A DNA stretch of 64,000 bases from Clavibacter michiganensis. Its GTDB lineage: Bacteria > Actinomycetota > Actinomycetes > Actinomycetales > Microbacteriaceae. The stretch is from positions 1 through 64,000 of the forward strand of contig MDHJ01000001.1 in assembly GCA_002150995.1 (NCBI GenBank). Reading direction: 5' to 3'. Positions 40,088 to 49,271 of the stretch are shown here, piece after piece; the first letter of the stretch is position 1, and each line of letters begins with the position of its first letter. The notes beneath the pieces were generated by a model. The model saw nothing but the letters and a program-made list of their open reading frames with translations. It made no database searches and was not told where the DNA came from. The position numbers and the translations under genes were made by a program.

Positions 40088-41352
40088 TCAGTACAGCTGC
40101 GCGAGCGCCCGCCGCAGGCAGAGCTGGCCGATGCCGAGCACGCCCGCGTCGAGGCCGGCCTCGGTCTGCTGGATGCGGAGCGCGGTCGTCGCGAGCGGGT
40201 GGCAGCTCTCGTACAGCTGCGAGCGGATGGCGGCGACGAACGGCTCGACGGTGGACAGCATCCCGCCGATGACCACCACCTCGGGGTTGAAGAAGTTGAC
40301 GACGGCCGCGAGCGTGTCGCCGACCGTGCGGCCCGCCTGGCGCAGCTGCGTGGTGGCGCGCGGATCCCCGTCGTGGGCGAGCCGCACGGCGTCCGGGAGG
40401 TCCCGCACGGGCGCGCCCGCGGCCCGCAGCCCGGCGACGATGCCGGCGGCGCCGACGACCGTCTCCAGGCAGCCGCTGTTGCCGCAGTTGCACGGGTTCC
40501 CGGCGGCCGCCGCGACCCGCACGTGCGCGATGTCGCCCGCCAGCGCGGTCGCCCCGCGGTACACGTGGCCGTTGATCACGATGCCGCAGCCGACGGACGC
40601 GCCGGCCTTGAGGAACAGCATGCTGCCCACGCGCACGCGGGAGGCGGCGGCCCGGCGGTCGAGGGTCGCGTGCTCGCCGAGGCCCATCATGTTGGCGTCG
40701 TTGTCGACCACGGCGACCGCGTCGAACTCGTCCGCGAGCCAGCCGACGACGTCGAAGCGGTGCCAGCCCGGCATCGACGCGGGCGACTCCACCATGCCGC
40801 GGGCGGTGTCGACGGGCCCGGGCAGGCACATGCCGACGCCGCGCACGACGGGGTGCCCCGACCCGGCGACCAGGACGCGCAGCGCCGCGGCCACGAGCGC
40901 GAGGACGCCGTGCGGGCCCGCGCCGATGTCGATGGGGATGGTGCGCGCGTCGACGATGGTGCCCGACATGCTGAGGAGGGCGAGGCGCGCGTGGCTCCGG
41001 CCGAGGTCGGCGGCGAGCATCACGCCCGCGTCGTCGCGCAGGTGCAGGACGCGCGGGCGGCGTCCGCCCGTCGGGTCGCCCGATCCGCGCTCCTCCACCA
41101 GGCCCGCGCGGAGCAGCTGCGCGATCTTCCCCGTGATGGTCGACGGCGGCAGGCCGAGCGTGCGGGCGAGGTCGGCGCGGTTCGTGGCCGAGCCCGTCGC
41201 GATCATGTACAGCAGCGCCGACGCGGTCTCGCCCGCGATCTCGCTGTCGGGGACCTGGCGCCGGATCCGCGGGGCGGCGGCACCAGGCGGGGGACGCCGA
41301 GGAGGCGGTCGGGCGCGCGCCCGCCGGGGCCGGGCGGCGGGAGCAGGCTCAC
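40088..41352 (-). CDS. ROK-family transcriptional regulator (frame broken near 41272)
   Basis: A NagC/XylR-type repressor of about 421 residues. A winged helix-turn-helix (about 65-120: ATNRADLARTLGLPPSTITG) precedes a ROK domain with DNDANMMGLGEHA and the zinc motif CNCGNSGCLE. The phosphate-1 loop reads ADLGRSHARLA rather than DIGGTK, as expected for a regulator rather than a kinase. Reading upstream of the ATG at 41206, codons stay protein-like (RQVPDSEIAGETASALLY) until 41271-41274. There one extra C joins them to a GTG start at 41352 that overlaps the upstream ROK stop. It is the last gene of the transporter operon and probably controls it. Confidence 0.82.
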
Positions 41353-42335
41353 GCGCTCACGACCTCGACGACGACGGCCCCGGCCTCCACCGGCAGCCGT
41401 CCCGCGATGAGCGCCGACGCGATGACGCCGGCCTGCCCGCCGAAGCGGGCGGCGACCACGCGCGGGCGCCGCTGGAAGGTGAGGAGCGAGTCGAGCCGTT
41501 CGCGCAGCGGGCCGAGCAGCTGCTCGCCCGCGCGGGACAGCCCCCCGGCGACCACGACGACCTCGGGGGAGAGGATCGCCGTGAGCTGGGCGAGGGCGAG
41601 CGCCAGCGCGTCGATGCACGCGTCGACCACCCGCTGGGCGACCGCATCGCCCGCGGCGGCGGCCCGGAAGACGCGGGCGGACCCTCCGTCGGTCGTCGCG
41701 CTGCCGGTCGCGCGGGCGTACGCCTCCGCGACGCCCTGGGCGGAGGCGACGGTCTCGAGGCAGCCGGATCCGCCGCACGCGCAGCGGACGCCCGCCTCGG
41801 ATCCCACCGGCGTCGTGCGCAGGTGCCCGAGCTCGGCGCCGCGCCCGCCGGCGGTGTACAGCCGGCCGTCCACGAAGACGGCCGCGCCGATGCCCGTGCC
41901 GATCGTGATCACGACCGCGTCGCGTGCGCCGCGGGCCGCGCCCATCTCGAACTCGGCCACCCCGGCGCCGCGCGCGTCGTTGCCGAACGCGACCGGCAGC
42001 CCGGTGGCGGCGGCGAGCAGGTCGCGCATGGGCACGTCGCGGAGTCCCACGTGCTCCGCCAGCACGACCACGCCCCGGTCGTCGTCGACGACGCCGGCGA
42101 CGTGCACCCCGATCGCCTGCGGGGCCGCCTCCGGGTGGTCGCGGGCGGCATCCGCCACGACGGTGGCGAGCGCGGCGACCAGGGCCTCGGCGTCGTGCGT
42201 GGGGGTGGGGATGGAACGGGCCTCGAGGACCCGGCCGCCGGCGTCCACCAGGGCGATCTTGATGTCGGTGCCGCCGATGTCGAACGCGGCGACCGGCCGG
42301 GGGACCCGCAGCTCGAGCCGCGGGAGGTCCGTCAC
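41349..42335 (-). CDS. ROK-family sugar kinase
   Basis: A 328-residue protein without an N-terminal DNA-binding domain. The ATP/sugar site AAFDIGGTDIKIALVD (about 14-29), NDARGAGVAEFEMG (near 127), the zinc motif CACGGSGCLE and the C-terminal VVVVAGGLSRAG support a glucokinase-like ROK kinase. It is GTG-started, overlapping the permease stop. Together with the ABC transporter it probably phosphorylates the imported sugar. The exact sugar is unknown. Confidence 0.88.
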   Translation of the reverse strand: MTDLPRLELRVPRPVAAFDIGGTDIKIALVDAGGRVLEARSIPTPTHDAEALVAALATVVADAARDHPEAAPQAIGVHVAGVVDDDRGVVVLAEHVGLRDVPMRDLLAAATGLPVAFGNDARGAGVAEFEMGAARGARDAVVITIGTGIGAAVFVDGRLYTAGGRGAELGHLRTTPVGSEAGVRCACGGSGCLETVASAQGVAEAYARATGSATTDGGSARVFRAAAAGDAVAQRVVDACIDALALALAQLTAILSPEVVVVAGGLSRAGEQLLGPLRERLDSLLTFQRRPRVVAARFGGQAGVIASALIAGRLPVEAGAVVVEVVSA

Positions 42336-43285
42336 TTGACCGCGCCCGCGGTGAGGCCCGTCGCCATGCGCTTCTGCACGATGAGGAAGAGGACCACCAC
42401 GGGGAGCGCCATGAGAGTGGATCCTGCCATGATCCCGCCCCAGTCGGTCTCCTGCATCTGGCCGCGGAAGCCCTGCAGCCAGAGCGGCAGCGTGCGGCTG
42501 TCGTCGGCGGAGAGCGTCACCAGCGCGAGCGTGTACTCGTTCCACGCGGCCAGGAAGCTGAAGATGCTGGAGGCGACGAGCCCGGATCCGAGCAGCGGCA
42601 GCGTCACCCGGCGGAACGCGCCGACCCGGCTGCAGCCGTCGAGCATGGCGGCCTCCTCGAGCTCGACGGGGATCCCGTCGACGAAGCCCTTGAGGACCCA
42701 GATGGTGAACGGCACGTTGGCGGCCAGGTAGAGCACGCTCAGGCCGAGGACCGAGTTGAGGAGGCCCCAGCCGTCGAGCATCCGGTACTGGGAGATGAAC
42801 AGCGCCTCTGCGGGGATCATCTGGATCACGAGCACCGCCACGATCATCGACGTGCGCCCGCGGAAGCGGAACCGGCTGAGCGCGAACGCCGCCACCACGC
42901 CGAAGGCGAGCGATCCCGCCACCACGACGAGCGCGATGAGCGTGCTCATCCGCAGCGCCGACCAGAAGCGGGCGTCGCCCAGGACGCGGGCGAAGTGCTC
43001 GACCGTCCCGCCGATCGGGATCCAGGTGGGGGTGCGCGACGACAGCTGCGCGGGCGTGAGGAACGCCGCGTCCACCATCCAGTAGACGGGGAAGAGCCAG
43101 AGGAGGCCGAACGCCACCGCCACGACGTCGAGCGCGATGCGGCCGGGGGAGCGGCGACGACGGGCGCGGGGCGCCCGGGGTGGGCGGGGCGCGGGGGGCG
43201 TCGCGTCGGGAGAGCCCCCGGTCGACGGGCTCGCGGCCGACGAGCCCCCGGTCGCGGTCGCGCTGCGGTCGATGGTGGCGGTCAT
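42332..43285 (-). CDS. Carbohydrate ABC transporter permease, MalG type
   Basis: Inner-membrane permease of 317 residues. After an Arg/Pro/Ser-rich cytoplasmic N-terminus (about 1-45) come six membrane segments. The conserved cytoplasmic EAA loop reads EEAAMLDGCSRVGAFRRVTL (near 222). The C-terminus VQKRMATGLTAGAVK is typical of MalG/LacG proteins. It overlaps the upstream permease gene by one base and the ROK kinase by four. Confidence 0.93.
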   Translation of the reverse strand: MTATIDRSATATGGSSAASPSTGGSPDATPPAPRPPRAPRARRRRSPGRIALDVVAVAFGLLWLFPVYWMVDAAFLTPAQLSSRTPTWIPIGGTVEHFARVLGDARFWSALRMSTLIALVVVAGSLAFGVVAAFALSRFRFRGRTSMIVAVLVIQMIPAEALFISQYRMLDGWGLLNSVLGLSVLYLAANVPFTIWVLKGFVDGIPVELEEAAMLDGCSRVGAFRRVTLPLLGSGLVASSIFSFLAAWNEYTLALVTLSADDSRTLPLWLQGFRGQMQETDWGGIMAGSTLMALPVVVLFLIVQKRMATGLTAGAVK

Positions 43286-44244
43286 CAGCTGTCCCCCTCG
43301 GTCAGGAGCGCCCGGATGTAGCGCCACGTGAGCACCAGGCTGACCGCGAGCATGACCATGGCGGCCGCCGAGGCGACGCCGTAGTTCCCGCCGGAGAGCC
43401 CGATCTGGTACACGAACGTGCCGAGCACGTTGGTCTGGTCGGTGATGCCGCTGCTCTGCTGCAGGATGTGGACCTGCGTGAAGACCCGCAGGTCCCAGAT
43501 CACCTGCAGGAGGCTGACCAGCAGGAGCACGGGCGCGACCGACGGCGCCACGATGTGCACGAAGCGCTGGCGGGCGTCGGCCCCGTCGAGCTGGGCGGCC
43601 TCCATCATCGACTCGTCGAGCTGCGTCACCGACGCGTAGACCATGAACACGACGAGCGGCACGCTCATCCACGTGATGAGGAGGCCCGCCACCACGAAGA
43701 ACGTGAGCGGATCCGACAGCCAGTTGTAGCCGACCATCCCCGGAGCCCCCAGCCGGCCGAGGACCCAGCCGACGACGCCGCTTCGCGGGTCGAACAGCAG
43801 CTGGAACACCTGCAGCGAGCTGAGCACGGGCATCGCCCAGGCGACCAGCATGACGATCTGCACGCCCACCGCGATCGACCGGCGCACCTGCGTCAGCAGC
43901 ATCGCGCCCGCGGTGCCGATGACCACGGTGGCGGCGGCGCACGCGAGGCAGAAGCCCACCGACCGGCCGAGCGAGGCCCAGAACGCGGGATCCCCGAGGA
44001 CCTGCGCGTAGTTGTCGAGGCCCACGAGCTCCGGCGCCTGCCCGAACTGCTGGGCGAGGCCGAAGCGCTGGAACGACATGATCACCTGCCGCGCCAGCGG
44101 GTAGCCGAGGCCGACCGCGACGATCGCGACCGCGGGCAGGACGAGCACCAGCGCGAGGCGGCGCTCGGCGCGCGGGCTCCGGGGCGCCTCGAGCGCCCGC
44201 GCGGGCGCCGGCGTCGAGGTGGACGTGCTGAGGACGGCGCTCAC
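43285..44244 (-). CDS. Carbohydrate ABC transporter permease, MalF type
   Basis: A 319-residue permease with six membrane segments and the EAA loop MMEAAQLDGADARQRFVHI (near 225). A cytoplasmic N-terminus of about 30 residues precedes the first helix (LVLVLPAVAIVAVGLGYPLA). GTG start at 44244 lies 7 bases after the binding-protein stop. No ATPase gene is in the operon, so a shared MsiK-like ATPase encoded elsewhere is expected. Confidence 0.93.
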   Translation of the reverse strand: MSAVLSTSTSTPAPARALEAPRSPRAERRLALVLVLPAVAIVAVGLGYPLARQVIMSFQRFGLAQQFGQAPELVGLDNYAQVLGDPAFWASLGRSVGFCLACAAATVVIGTAGAMLLTQVRRSIAVGVQIVMLVAWAMPVLSSLQVFQLLFDPRSGVVGWVLGRLGAPGMVGYNWLSDPLTFFVVAGLLITWMSVPLVVFMVYASVTQLDESMMEAAQLDGADARQRFVHIVAPSVAPVLLLVSLLQVIWDLRVFTQVHILQQSSGITDQTNVLGTFVYQIGLSGGNYGVASAAAMVMLAVSLVLTWRYIRALLTEGDS

Positions 44245-44251
44245 GGGCGGG

Positions 44252-45538
44252 TCACGACGGGCCGAGGAGGCTCGTGAGCTTGGCGTCGGCGGCGGAGGCG
44301 AGCGCGACCGGGTCGCCGCCGGCGGCGACCGCGACGTAGAAGTCGTCGATGACCCGCGCGCCCTCGACGAGGGCCCAGTTCTCGGCGGCCGGCGTGCCCA
44401 CGGAGTTCCGCACCGCCTCGGTGGTGAGGGTGGCGAGCTCGTCGCTGCCGAGGGCGGCGGCGTAGTCGAGGTTGCCGGGCACCCAGCCGCCCACGGTCGC
44501 GAAGTACTCCTGGAAGGGCTGCGAGAAGATGAGCCGCATCGCCTCCTTGGCGAGGTCCTGGTTCTTCGAGCGCCCCGAGATGGCGACGTTCGAGCCGCCC
44601 GCGAACGGGTGCCCGGCATCGCCTCCCGCGGCCGCGGGGAAGCCGAAGTACCCCACGTCCCCGGCATCGACGAGGGCCTGGTCGATGTTCGCCAGGTGCC
44701 AGTTGAAGCCGAAGAACATCGCGGTCTCGCCCGCGTTGAACGGCACCCACGGCTTCTCGGCGACCTCGCTGTCGGTGACGCCGCCTGCGGTGGATCCGGT
44801 GCTCCAGATCCCCTGCAGCGCCGCCAGCGCCTCCTGGCTCTCCGGGCTCGAGAGCGACCCCTTCCAGGTGTCGCCGTCCTGCTCGGCGAGCCGGCCGCCC
44901 GTGGTGAACTGCCACGCCAGCGCCGACTGCCAGGAGATGCCCGGCAGGTAGATGCCGGAGAACGACGGGTCGTCCGCATGCGCGGCCTGGAGGGTCGCGG
45001 CCGCGGCGGTCAGCTCGTCCATGCTCGTGGGGATGGCGACCCCCGCCTCGGCGAACATGCTCTTCCGGTAGAAGAACAGGCGGCTGCCCGCGTAGAACGG
45101 GGCCGCGTACATCTCGCCGTCGAAGGAGCCGAGCTCCACGAGCGACTGCGTGAGGCTGTCGCCGCCGAGCTCCTCCTTCATGTCCTCGAGGCTCATCAGC
45201 GCGCCGACCGCGCAGAATGTCGGCGCCTGCGTGTTGCCCAGCTCGATGATGTCCGGGGTCGAGTCGGCGCTCGCGAGCGAGGTCTGGAGCTTGGACACGA
45301 TCCCGTCCCACACCTGCAGCTCGATGGTGAGGGTGGATCCCGGGTGCTGCTCCTCGAACGTCCTCTTCAGCCAGTCGCGCGCCTCCTGGGAGACCGAGTC
45401 GGTCATCATCCAGACGCGCAGGTCGGCGGTGGCGGGGCCGCCCGAGCCGCTGGATCCGGAGGCGCAGGCGGCGAGGAGCGCGGTGAGGCCGAAGGCCCCT
45501 CCCAGCCCGATGGCGGTGCGGCGGGTGATGTCGGCCAT
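44252..45538 (-). CDS. Extracellular sugar-binding lipoprotein (SBP family 1)
   Basis: A 428-residue solute-binding protein that delivers a carbohydrate to the MalF/MalG permeases. A twin-arginine-like start (ITRRTAIGLGGAFG) and a lipobox LLAACASG (Cys near residue 25) precede the mature protein. The fold-typical segments LRVWMMTDS, YAAPFYAGSRLFFYRKSMF and FPAAAGGDAGHPFAGGSNVA are present. ATG 45538 was chosen over 45580 because AGGAGA lies just upstream and the RR motif follows. It is the first gene of a five-gene minus-strand operon. Confidence 0.93.
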   Translation of the reverse strand: MADITRRTAIGLGGAFGLTALLAACASGSSGSGGPATADLRVWMMTDSVSQEARDWLKRTFEEQHPGSTLTIELQVWDGIVSKLQTSLASADSTPDIIELGNTQAPTFCAVGALMSLEDMKEELGGDSLTQSLVELGSFDGEMYAAPFYAGSRLFFYRKSMFAEAGVAIPTSMDELTAAAATLQAAHADDPSFSGIYLPGISWQSALAWQFTTGGRLAEQDGDTWKGSLSSPESQEALAALQGIWSTGSTAGGVTDSEVAEKPWVPFNAGETAMFFGFNWHLANIDQALVDAGDVGYFGFPAAAGGDAGHPFAGGSNVAISGRSKNQDLAKEAMRLIFSQPFQEYFATVGGWVPGNLDYAAALGSDELATLTTEAVRNSVGTPAAENWALVEGARVIDDFYVAVAAGGDPVALASAADAKLTSLLGPS

Positions 45539-45620
45539 GGCGGTTCTCCTGGTCTGCACGTGTGCGGTGGCGGGTGGCACCCATGCTCCGAGCGCGGAGG
45601 GCCGCGCAGGCGTGCGGCGT

Positions 45621-45655
45621 GTTAAATCGCGCCTGCATAAACATGTTCTTCATCT
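45621..45655. promoter_or_regulatory. AT-rich divergent promoter region between SBP and cutC
   Basis: A locally AT-rich stretch (GTTAAATCG ... CATAAACATGTTCTTCAT) in a 158-base divergent gap. It contains the 8-base palindrome AACATGTT at 45640-45647. It is a plausible promoter/operator for the transporter operon, perhaps bound by the operon's own ROK regulator. No half-site has been demonstrated. Confidence 0.4.
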
Positions 45656-45696
45656 CCCGTCCGGCCGGACCCGGGTGCCCGTGCTTCCATGGGCGC

Positions 45697-46452
45697 ATGC
45701 CGCGACCCGCCGACCCGTCCCCCCGTCGACGCGTGGCCGTGGAGGTCGCCGTGCAGGACGCGGCGTCCGCGCGCATCGCGGCGGCCGCCGGCGCCGACCG
45801 GGTCGAGCTGTGCTCGGCGCTCGCGACGACGGGCGGCGTGACCCCGAGCATCGGGCTCGTGGAGGCGGCGGTGGGCGCCGGGCTGCCCGTCCACGTCCTC
45901 GTGCGACCCCGCCCGGGCGGGTTCGTGCACGACGCCGACGAGCGCGCGGTCATGCTGCGCGACGTGCGGGCGGCGCTCGCCGCGGGCGCGGCCGGGATCG
46001 TCTCCGGCGGCCTGACGGACGACGGGCGCGTCGACGCTGACCTGGTCGCGCGGCTCGTCGACGCCGCGGGCGGCGCCGCCGTCACCTTCCACCGCGCGAT
46101 CGACGCCGTCGACGACCGGCTCTCGGCGCTGGACGCGCTCCTCGCGGCCGGGGTCGGTCGCGTGCTCACGTCCGGCGGGGCCGCGCGGGCGGGCGACGGG
46201 CTGCCGGCGCTCGCGGAGCTCGTGGCGCGGGCGGACGGGCGGATCGAGATCCAGGCCGGCGGAGGGGTCACGGCCGACGCCATCCCCGCGCTCGTGGCCG
46301 CGGGCGTCGACGCCGTGCACCTCTCCGCCCGGCGGCGCGTGGCCGCGACCCGCGTCGGGCCCGGTGGCGGGGAGGCGGCGCACGACCTGACCGACGGGGA
46401 CCTGGTGGCAGCGGCTGTGCGAGCGGCGCGCGCGCTGCGACCGGCGCCGTGA
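45697..46452 (+). CDS. cutC: CutC family protein
   Basis: A 251-residue TIM-barrel protein of the CutC family, historically linked to copper homeostasis but with an unclear biochemical role in bacteria. Family landmarks are VAVEVAVQDAASARIAAAAG (near 12), ADRVELCSALATTGGVTPS (near 32), VHVLVRPRPGGFVH (near 63) and TFHRAIDAV (near 128). The LTSGGAARAGDGLPAL segment is also present. ATG 45697 was preferred to the far upstream start at 45562, which would run through the promoter. The stop overlaps the exporter gene (GTGA), so the two are coupled. Confidence 0.9.
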   Translation: MPRPADPSPRRRVAVEVAVQDAASARIAAAAGADRVELCSALATTGGVTPSIGLVEAAVGAGLPVHVLVRPRPGGFVHDADERAVMLRDVRAALAAGAAGIVSGGLTDDGRVDADLVARLVDAAGGAAVTFHRAIDAVDDRLSALDALLAAGVGRVLTSGGAARAGDGLPALAELVARADGRIEIQAGGGVTADAIPALVAAGVDAVHLSARRRVAATRVGPGGGEAAHDLTDGDLVAAAVRAARALRPAP

Positions 46453-47435
46453 CCGGCGTCGTACCGTGGCTCGAGCGCCACCAGGTCGCCCTCCCCCTCG
46501 CCGCGATCGCCGCGGGCGCCGGCATCGGGCTCGCGGTCCCCGGGGCCCGTCATCTCGAGGCCGCCATCGAGCCGGTGCTCGCGCTGCTGCTGTTCGCGAC
46601 GTTCCTCGGCGTCCCCTTCGCCGCCCTGGGACGCGCGCTCCGGGACGTCCGCTTCCTCGCCGCGGTCGCGGTGGCGGACTTCGTCGTCGTGCCCCTCATC
46701 GCGTACGGGCTGTCCCGCTTCGTCGCCGACGACCCGGCGCTGCTGTTCGGGGTGCTGCTGGTGCTGCTGACCCCGTGCGTGGACTACGTCATCGTCTTCG
46801 CGGGCCTTGCCGGCGCAGCCGCCGACCGGCTCCTCGCCGCGGCGCCGCTGCTGATGCTCGCGCAGATCCTGCTGCTGCCGGTGTACCTGCTCCTGATGAT
46901 CGGCCCCGAGGGCGTAGCGGTCGTCGACGTCGGGCCGTTCGTCCGGGCGTTCCTGGTCCTCATCGTGCTGCCGCTGACGGCGGCGGGGGTGGTCCAGGCC
47001 GTCGCCCGCCGCCACCCGGCCGGGCGCGCCGTCGAGCGCTCGATGCAGGCCGCCATGGTGCCGCTGCTGATGGCGACGCTCCTCACGGTCGTCGCCTCGC
47101 AGGCGGCCGCCGTCGGGGCGGCGGCCGGGCGCCTGGTGGTGCTGGTCCCGGTCTACGCGGCGTTCCTCCTGCTCGCGACCGTCGTCGGCATCGGCCTGGG
47201 GACCCTGTTCCGGCTCGACGTGCCGGCGACCCGGGCACTCGCCTTCAGCGCGGCGACGCGCAACTCCCTCGTCGTGCTGCCGCTCGCGCTGGCGCTGCCC
47301 GCGTCCCTGGCGCTGGCGCCCCTGGTCGTGGTCACGCAGACCCTCGTGGAGCTCGTCGGCATGGTGGTCCTCGTCCGGGTGATGCCGCGTCTCGTCCCGT
47401 CGGCCGTCGGGGAGCCGCGCGACGCCGTCGGCTGA
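46449..47435 (+). CDS. ACR3/bile acid:sodium symporter-like exporter
   Basis: A 328-residue polytopic protein with about ten membrane segments. The segment LLTPCVDYVIVFAGLA in the fourth helix region carries the single conserved cysteine of ACR3 arsenite exporters, and FSAATRNSLVVLPLALALP corresponds to the conserved ninth-helix motif. ACR3-type metalloid efflux is therefore likely. No ArsR or ArsC gene is adjacent, so the substrate is not certain. GTG 46449 overlaps the cutC stop. Confidence 0.8.
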   Translation: MTGVVPWLERHQVALPLAAIAAGAGIGLAVPGARHLEAAIEPVLALLLFATFLGVPFAALGRALRDVRFLAAVAVADFVVVPLIAYGLSRFVADDPALLFGVLLVLLTPCVDYVIVFAGLAGAAADRLLAAAPLLMLAQILLLPVYLLLMIGPEGVAVVDVGPFVRAFLVLIVLPLTAAGVVQAVARRHPAGRAVERSMQAAMVPLLMATLLTVVASQAAAVGAAAGRLVVLVPVYAAFLLLATVVGIGLGTLFRLDVPATRALAFSAATRNSLVVLPLALALPASLALAPLVVVTQTLVELVGMVVLVRVMPRLVPSAVGEPRDAVG

Positions 47436-47520
47436 GCCGGGAGCCGTGAGCCGGGGCCGGGATCCAGGGGCGCGGACGTGGGAGCCCGCACGCGGCCGTG
47501 CGGTCGCAGCCGGGCGGACG

Positions 47521-47559
47521 ACGATGCGGCCGGCACCGTGGAGGTGCCGGCCGCATCGT
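47521..47559. terminator. Strong bidirectional hairpin terminator
   Basis: ACGATGCGGCCGGCACC (47521-47537) pairs perfectly over 17 bases with 47543-47559 around a 5-base loop. It lies between the plus-strand exporter gene and the minus-strand secreted protein gene. Confidence 0.85.
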
Positions 47560-47609
47560 GCCGCGGTGTCCCTGTCGGATGCGGGACCGCGAGGTCCTCG
47601 CGGACGAGG

Positions 47610-48031
47610 TCAGTAGGCGATGCGCGGCGGCCGCCCGCTGTACACGGACCACCGGATGGAGGCCCAGGGGTGGATGCTGCCCTTCGAGCCGATGAGGTAG
47701 TACCCGTCCGTGCAGTGGTCGTCGGAATAGCTGAAGGCGTCGTACGCCTGGTCCCCGTACACCAGGAGCCTCTTCGACACGTAGCCGTCCAGGAGCTCCT
47801 CCGCACCGTCGCCGACGACCATGGACATGCACGTACTCCTGCTGCCGCCGTCCGTGATCAGGACGGAGCGGACATCGTTGGCCGCCCCGGTCTGGCGGGT
47901 CTGGATGTCGAGGTACCGTGCGCCGATGGCGGCGTGGGCGGGGCGGTGCCGGTGGCGAGGAGGGCTCCGCTGATCAGGAGCGTGGCGACGACGGCTCCGC
48001 CGCTGGTCCGTCGTAGAGGGATTCTCGGCAT
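47610..48031 (-). CDS. Small secreted protein of unknown function (frame broken near 47941)
   Basis: About 140 residues after repair. The N-terminus MPRIPLRRTSGG plus a hydrophobic stretch (AVVATLLISGALLATGTAP) ends in a signal-peptidase site near AHA-AIG. The mature part of about 105 residues is rich in Tyr, Ser and Asp and has two cysteines (STCMSMV and DDHCTDGYY) that could form a disulfide. The break is at 47940-47943 (coding GCCCCGCC), and one more C gives TAPAHAAIGARYLDIQTRQ. AGGAGA precedes the ATG. I do not recognise a family. Confidence 0.65.
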
Positions 48032-48205
48032 GGCTTCTCCTGTCGGGGTGGGGCGGGGGGATGCACGAGCCGATCGCGGGATCGTGCAGCCCAGGAGTCT
48101 GCGCCGACGGGGCGGTACGCGCGTCGAGATGTCCCCAGCGGGCATGCCGGAGCGCCGGGGCCGGGCGTGCGCCGCGCCCGGGGCGCACCCTGCGAGGGTG
48201 GGGGC

Positions 48206-49189
48206 ATGCCCGCACCCGGATCCGCCCCGCACGATGCCGCCCACGACCCCGCCCACGACCGCGCCCACGCGCTCGACCTCGAGCGGATGCTCGCGGGCGT
48301 CGCGGGCGAGGACGGCGGCGCGGTCGACGACAGCATCCCGCAGCTGGCCGATGCGGATCCCGGGCTCTCGGCCGTCGCGCTCGTCACGCCCGACGGCCGC
48401 ACCCACCGCGTCGGGGACAGCGCGCACCCGTTCTCCATCCAGTCGGCGGTGAAGCCGTTCCTGTTCGCCCTGGCGCTCGCCGACACCGGCGGGGACGCCC
48501 TCGACGCCGTCGGCATCGAGCCGACGGGCGAGGCGTTCGACGCGATCAAGCTGGAGAGCGGCACCGGGCGTCCGCCGAACCCGATGGTCAACGCGGGCGC
48601 GATCCTCACGGCGAGCCTCGTCCGCGGGTCGTCCCCGGCGGAGCGCTCGGAGCGGATCCTCGCGGGTCTCGGCGCGTTCGCGGGGCGGCGTCTCGAGGTC
48701 GACGAGGAGGTCGCCGAGTCCGAGCGCCTCCTCGGCGACCGCAACCACGCCCTCGCGCACCTGATGCGCTCGGAGGGCACGCTGCACGTGACGGCCGACG
48801 AGGGCGTCGCCGCGTACGCCCGCGCATGCGCCGTGCTCGTGTCGGCCGAGGCGCTGGCGGCGATGGGCGCGACGCTCGCATGCGGCGGCCGGAACCCGCT
48901 GACGGGATCGCGCGTGGTGTCGGAGCGCGTCGCGCGCGACGTGGTCTCGGTGATGGCGACGTGCGGCGTCTACGACGGCTCGGGGCGGTGGATGCGCCGG
49001 GTGGGCGTGCCCGCCAAGTCGAGCGTGTCCGGCGCCCTCGTGCTCGCGGCGCCCGGCCGGCTGGGGGCCGCGGTCTTCAGCCCGCCCCTCGACGACCGGG
49101 GCACCAGCGTGCGCGGCGCACGGCTCGCGCAGGGCCTCGCGGACGCGCTCGGCCTGCATGCGTTCGGGGCGGTGCCGCCCGAGGGTTGA
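48206..49189 (+). CDS. glsA: Glutaminase
   Basis: Hydrolyses glutamine to glutamate and ammonia. The 327-residue protein is a serine-dependent beta-lactamase-fold glutaminase. The catalytic Ser-x-x-Lys lies in FSIQSAVKPFLFALAL (near residue 80). Other family segments are NPMVNAGAI, the DRNHALAHLMRSEG block, TCGVYDGSGRW and GVPAKSSVSGAL. The ATG at 48206 lies about 35 residues before the conserved core, behind a His/Ala-rich tail. It is separated from the downstream monooxygenase by the operator-like palindromes. Confidence 0.93.
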   Translation: MPAPGSAPHDAAHDPAHDRAHALDLERMLAGVAGEDGGAVDDSIPQLADADPGLSAVALVTPDGRTHRVGDSAHPFSIQSAVKPFLFALALADTGGDALDAVGIEPTGEAFDAIKLESGTGRPPNPMVNAGAILTASLVRGSSPAERSERILAGLGAFAGRRLEVDEEVAESERLLGDRNHALAHLMRSEGTLHVTADEGVAAYARACAVLVSAEALAAMGATLACGGRNPLTGSRVVSERVARDVVSVMATCGVYDGSGRWMRRVGVPAKSSVSGALVLAAPGRLGAAVFSPPLDDRGTSVRGARLAQGLADALGLHAFGAVPPEG

Positions 49190-49227
49190 CACGTCAACCA
49201 CTCTGCGCGATGGTGGACACGTCAACC
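49184..49227. promoter_or_regulatory. Two 16-bp operator-like palindromes upstream of the LLM gene
   Basis: GGTTGACACGTCAACC at 49184-49199 is a perfect 7-2-7 inverted repeat. GGTGGACACGTCAACC at 49212-49227 is the same site with one mismatch. They are 28 bases apart, close to three helical turns, and end 45 bases before the monooxygenase ATG. TTGACA at 49186-49191 inside the first site fits a -35 element. Size and symmetry suit a MarR dimer, and a MarR gene lies just downstream of the monooxygenase. Confidence 0.75.
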
Positions 49228-49271
49228 ACCGCGTCGGGCTCCCGGCGCGCGACCGTCCGGGAGGATCCGCC

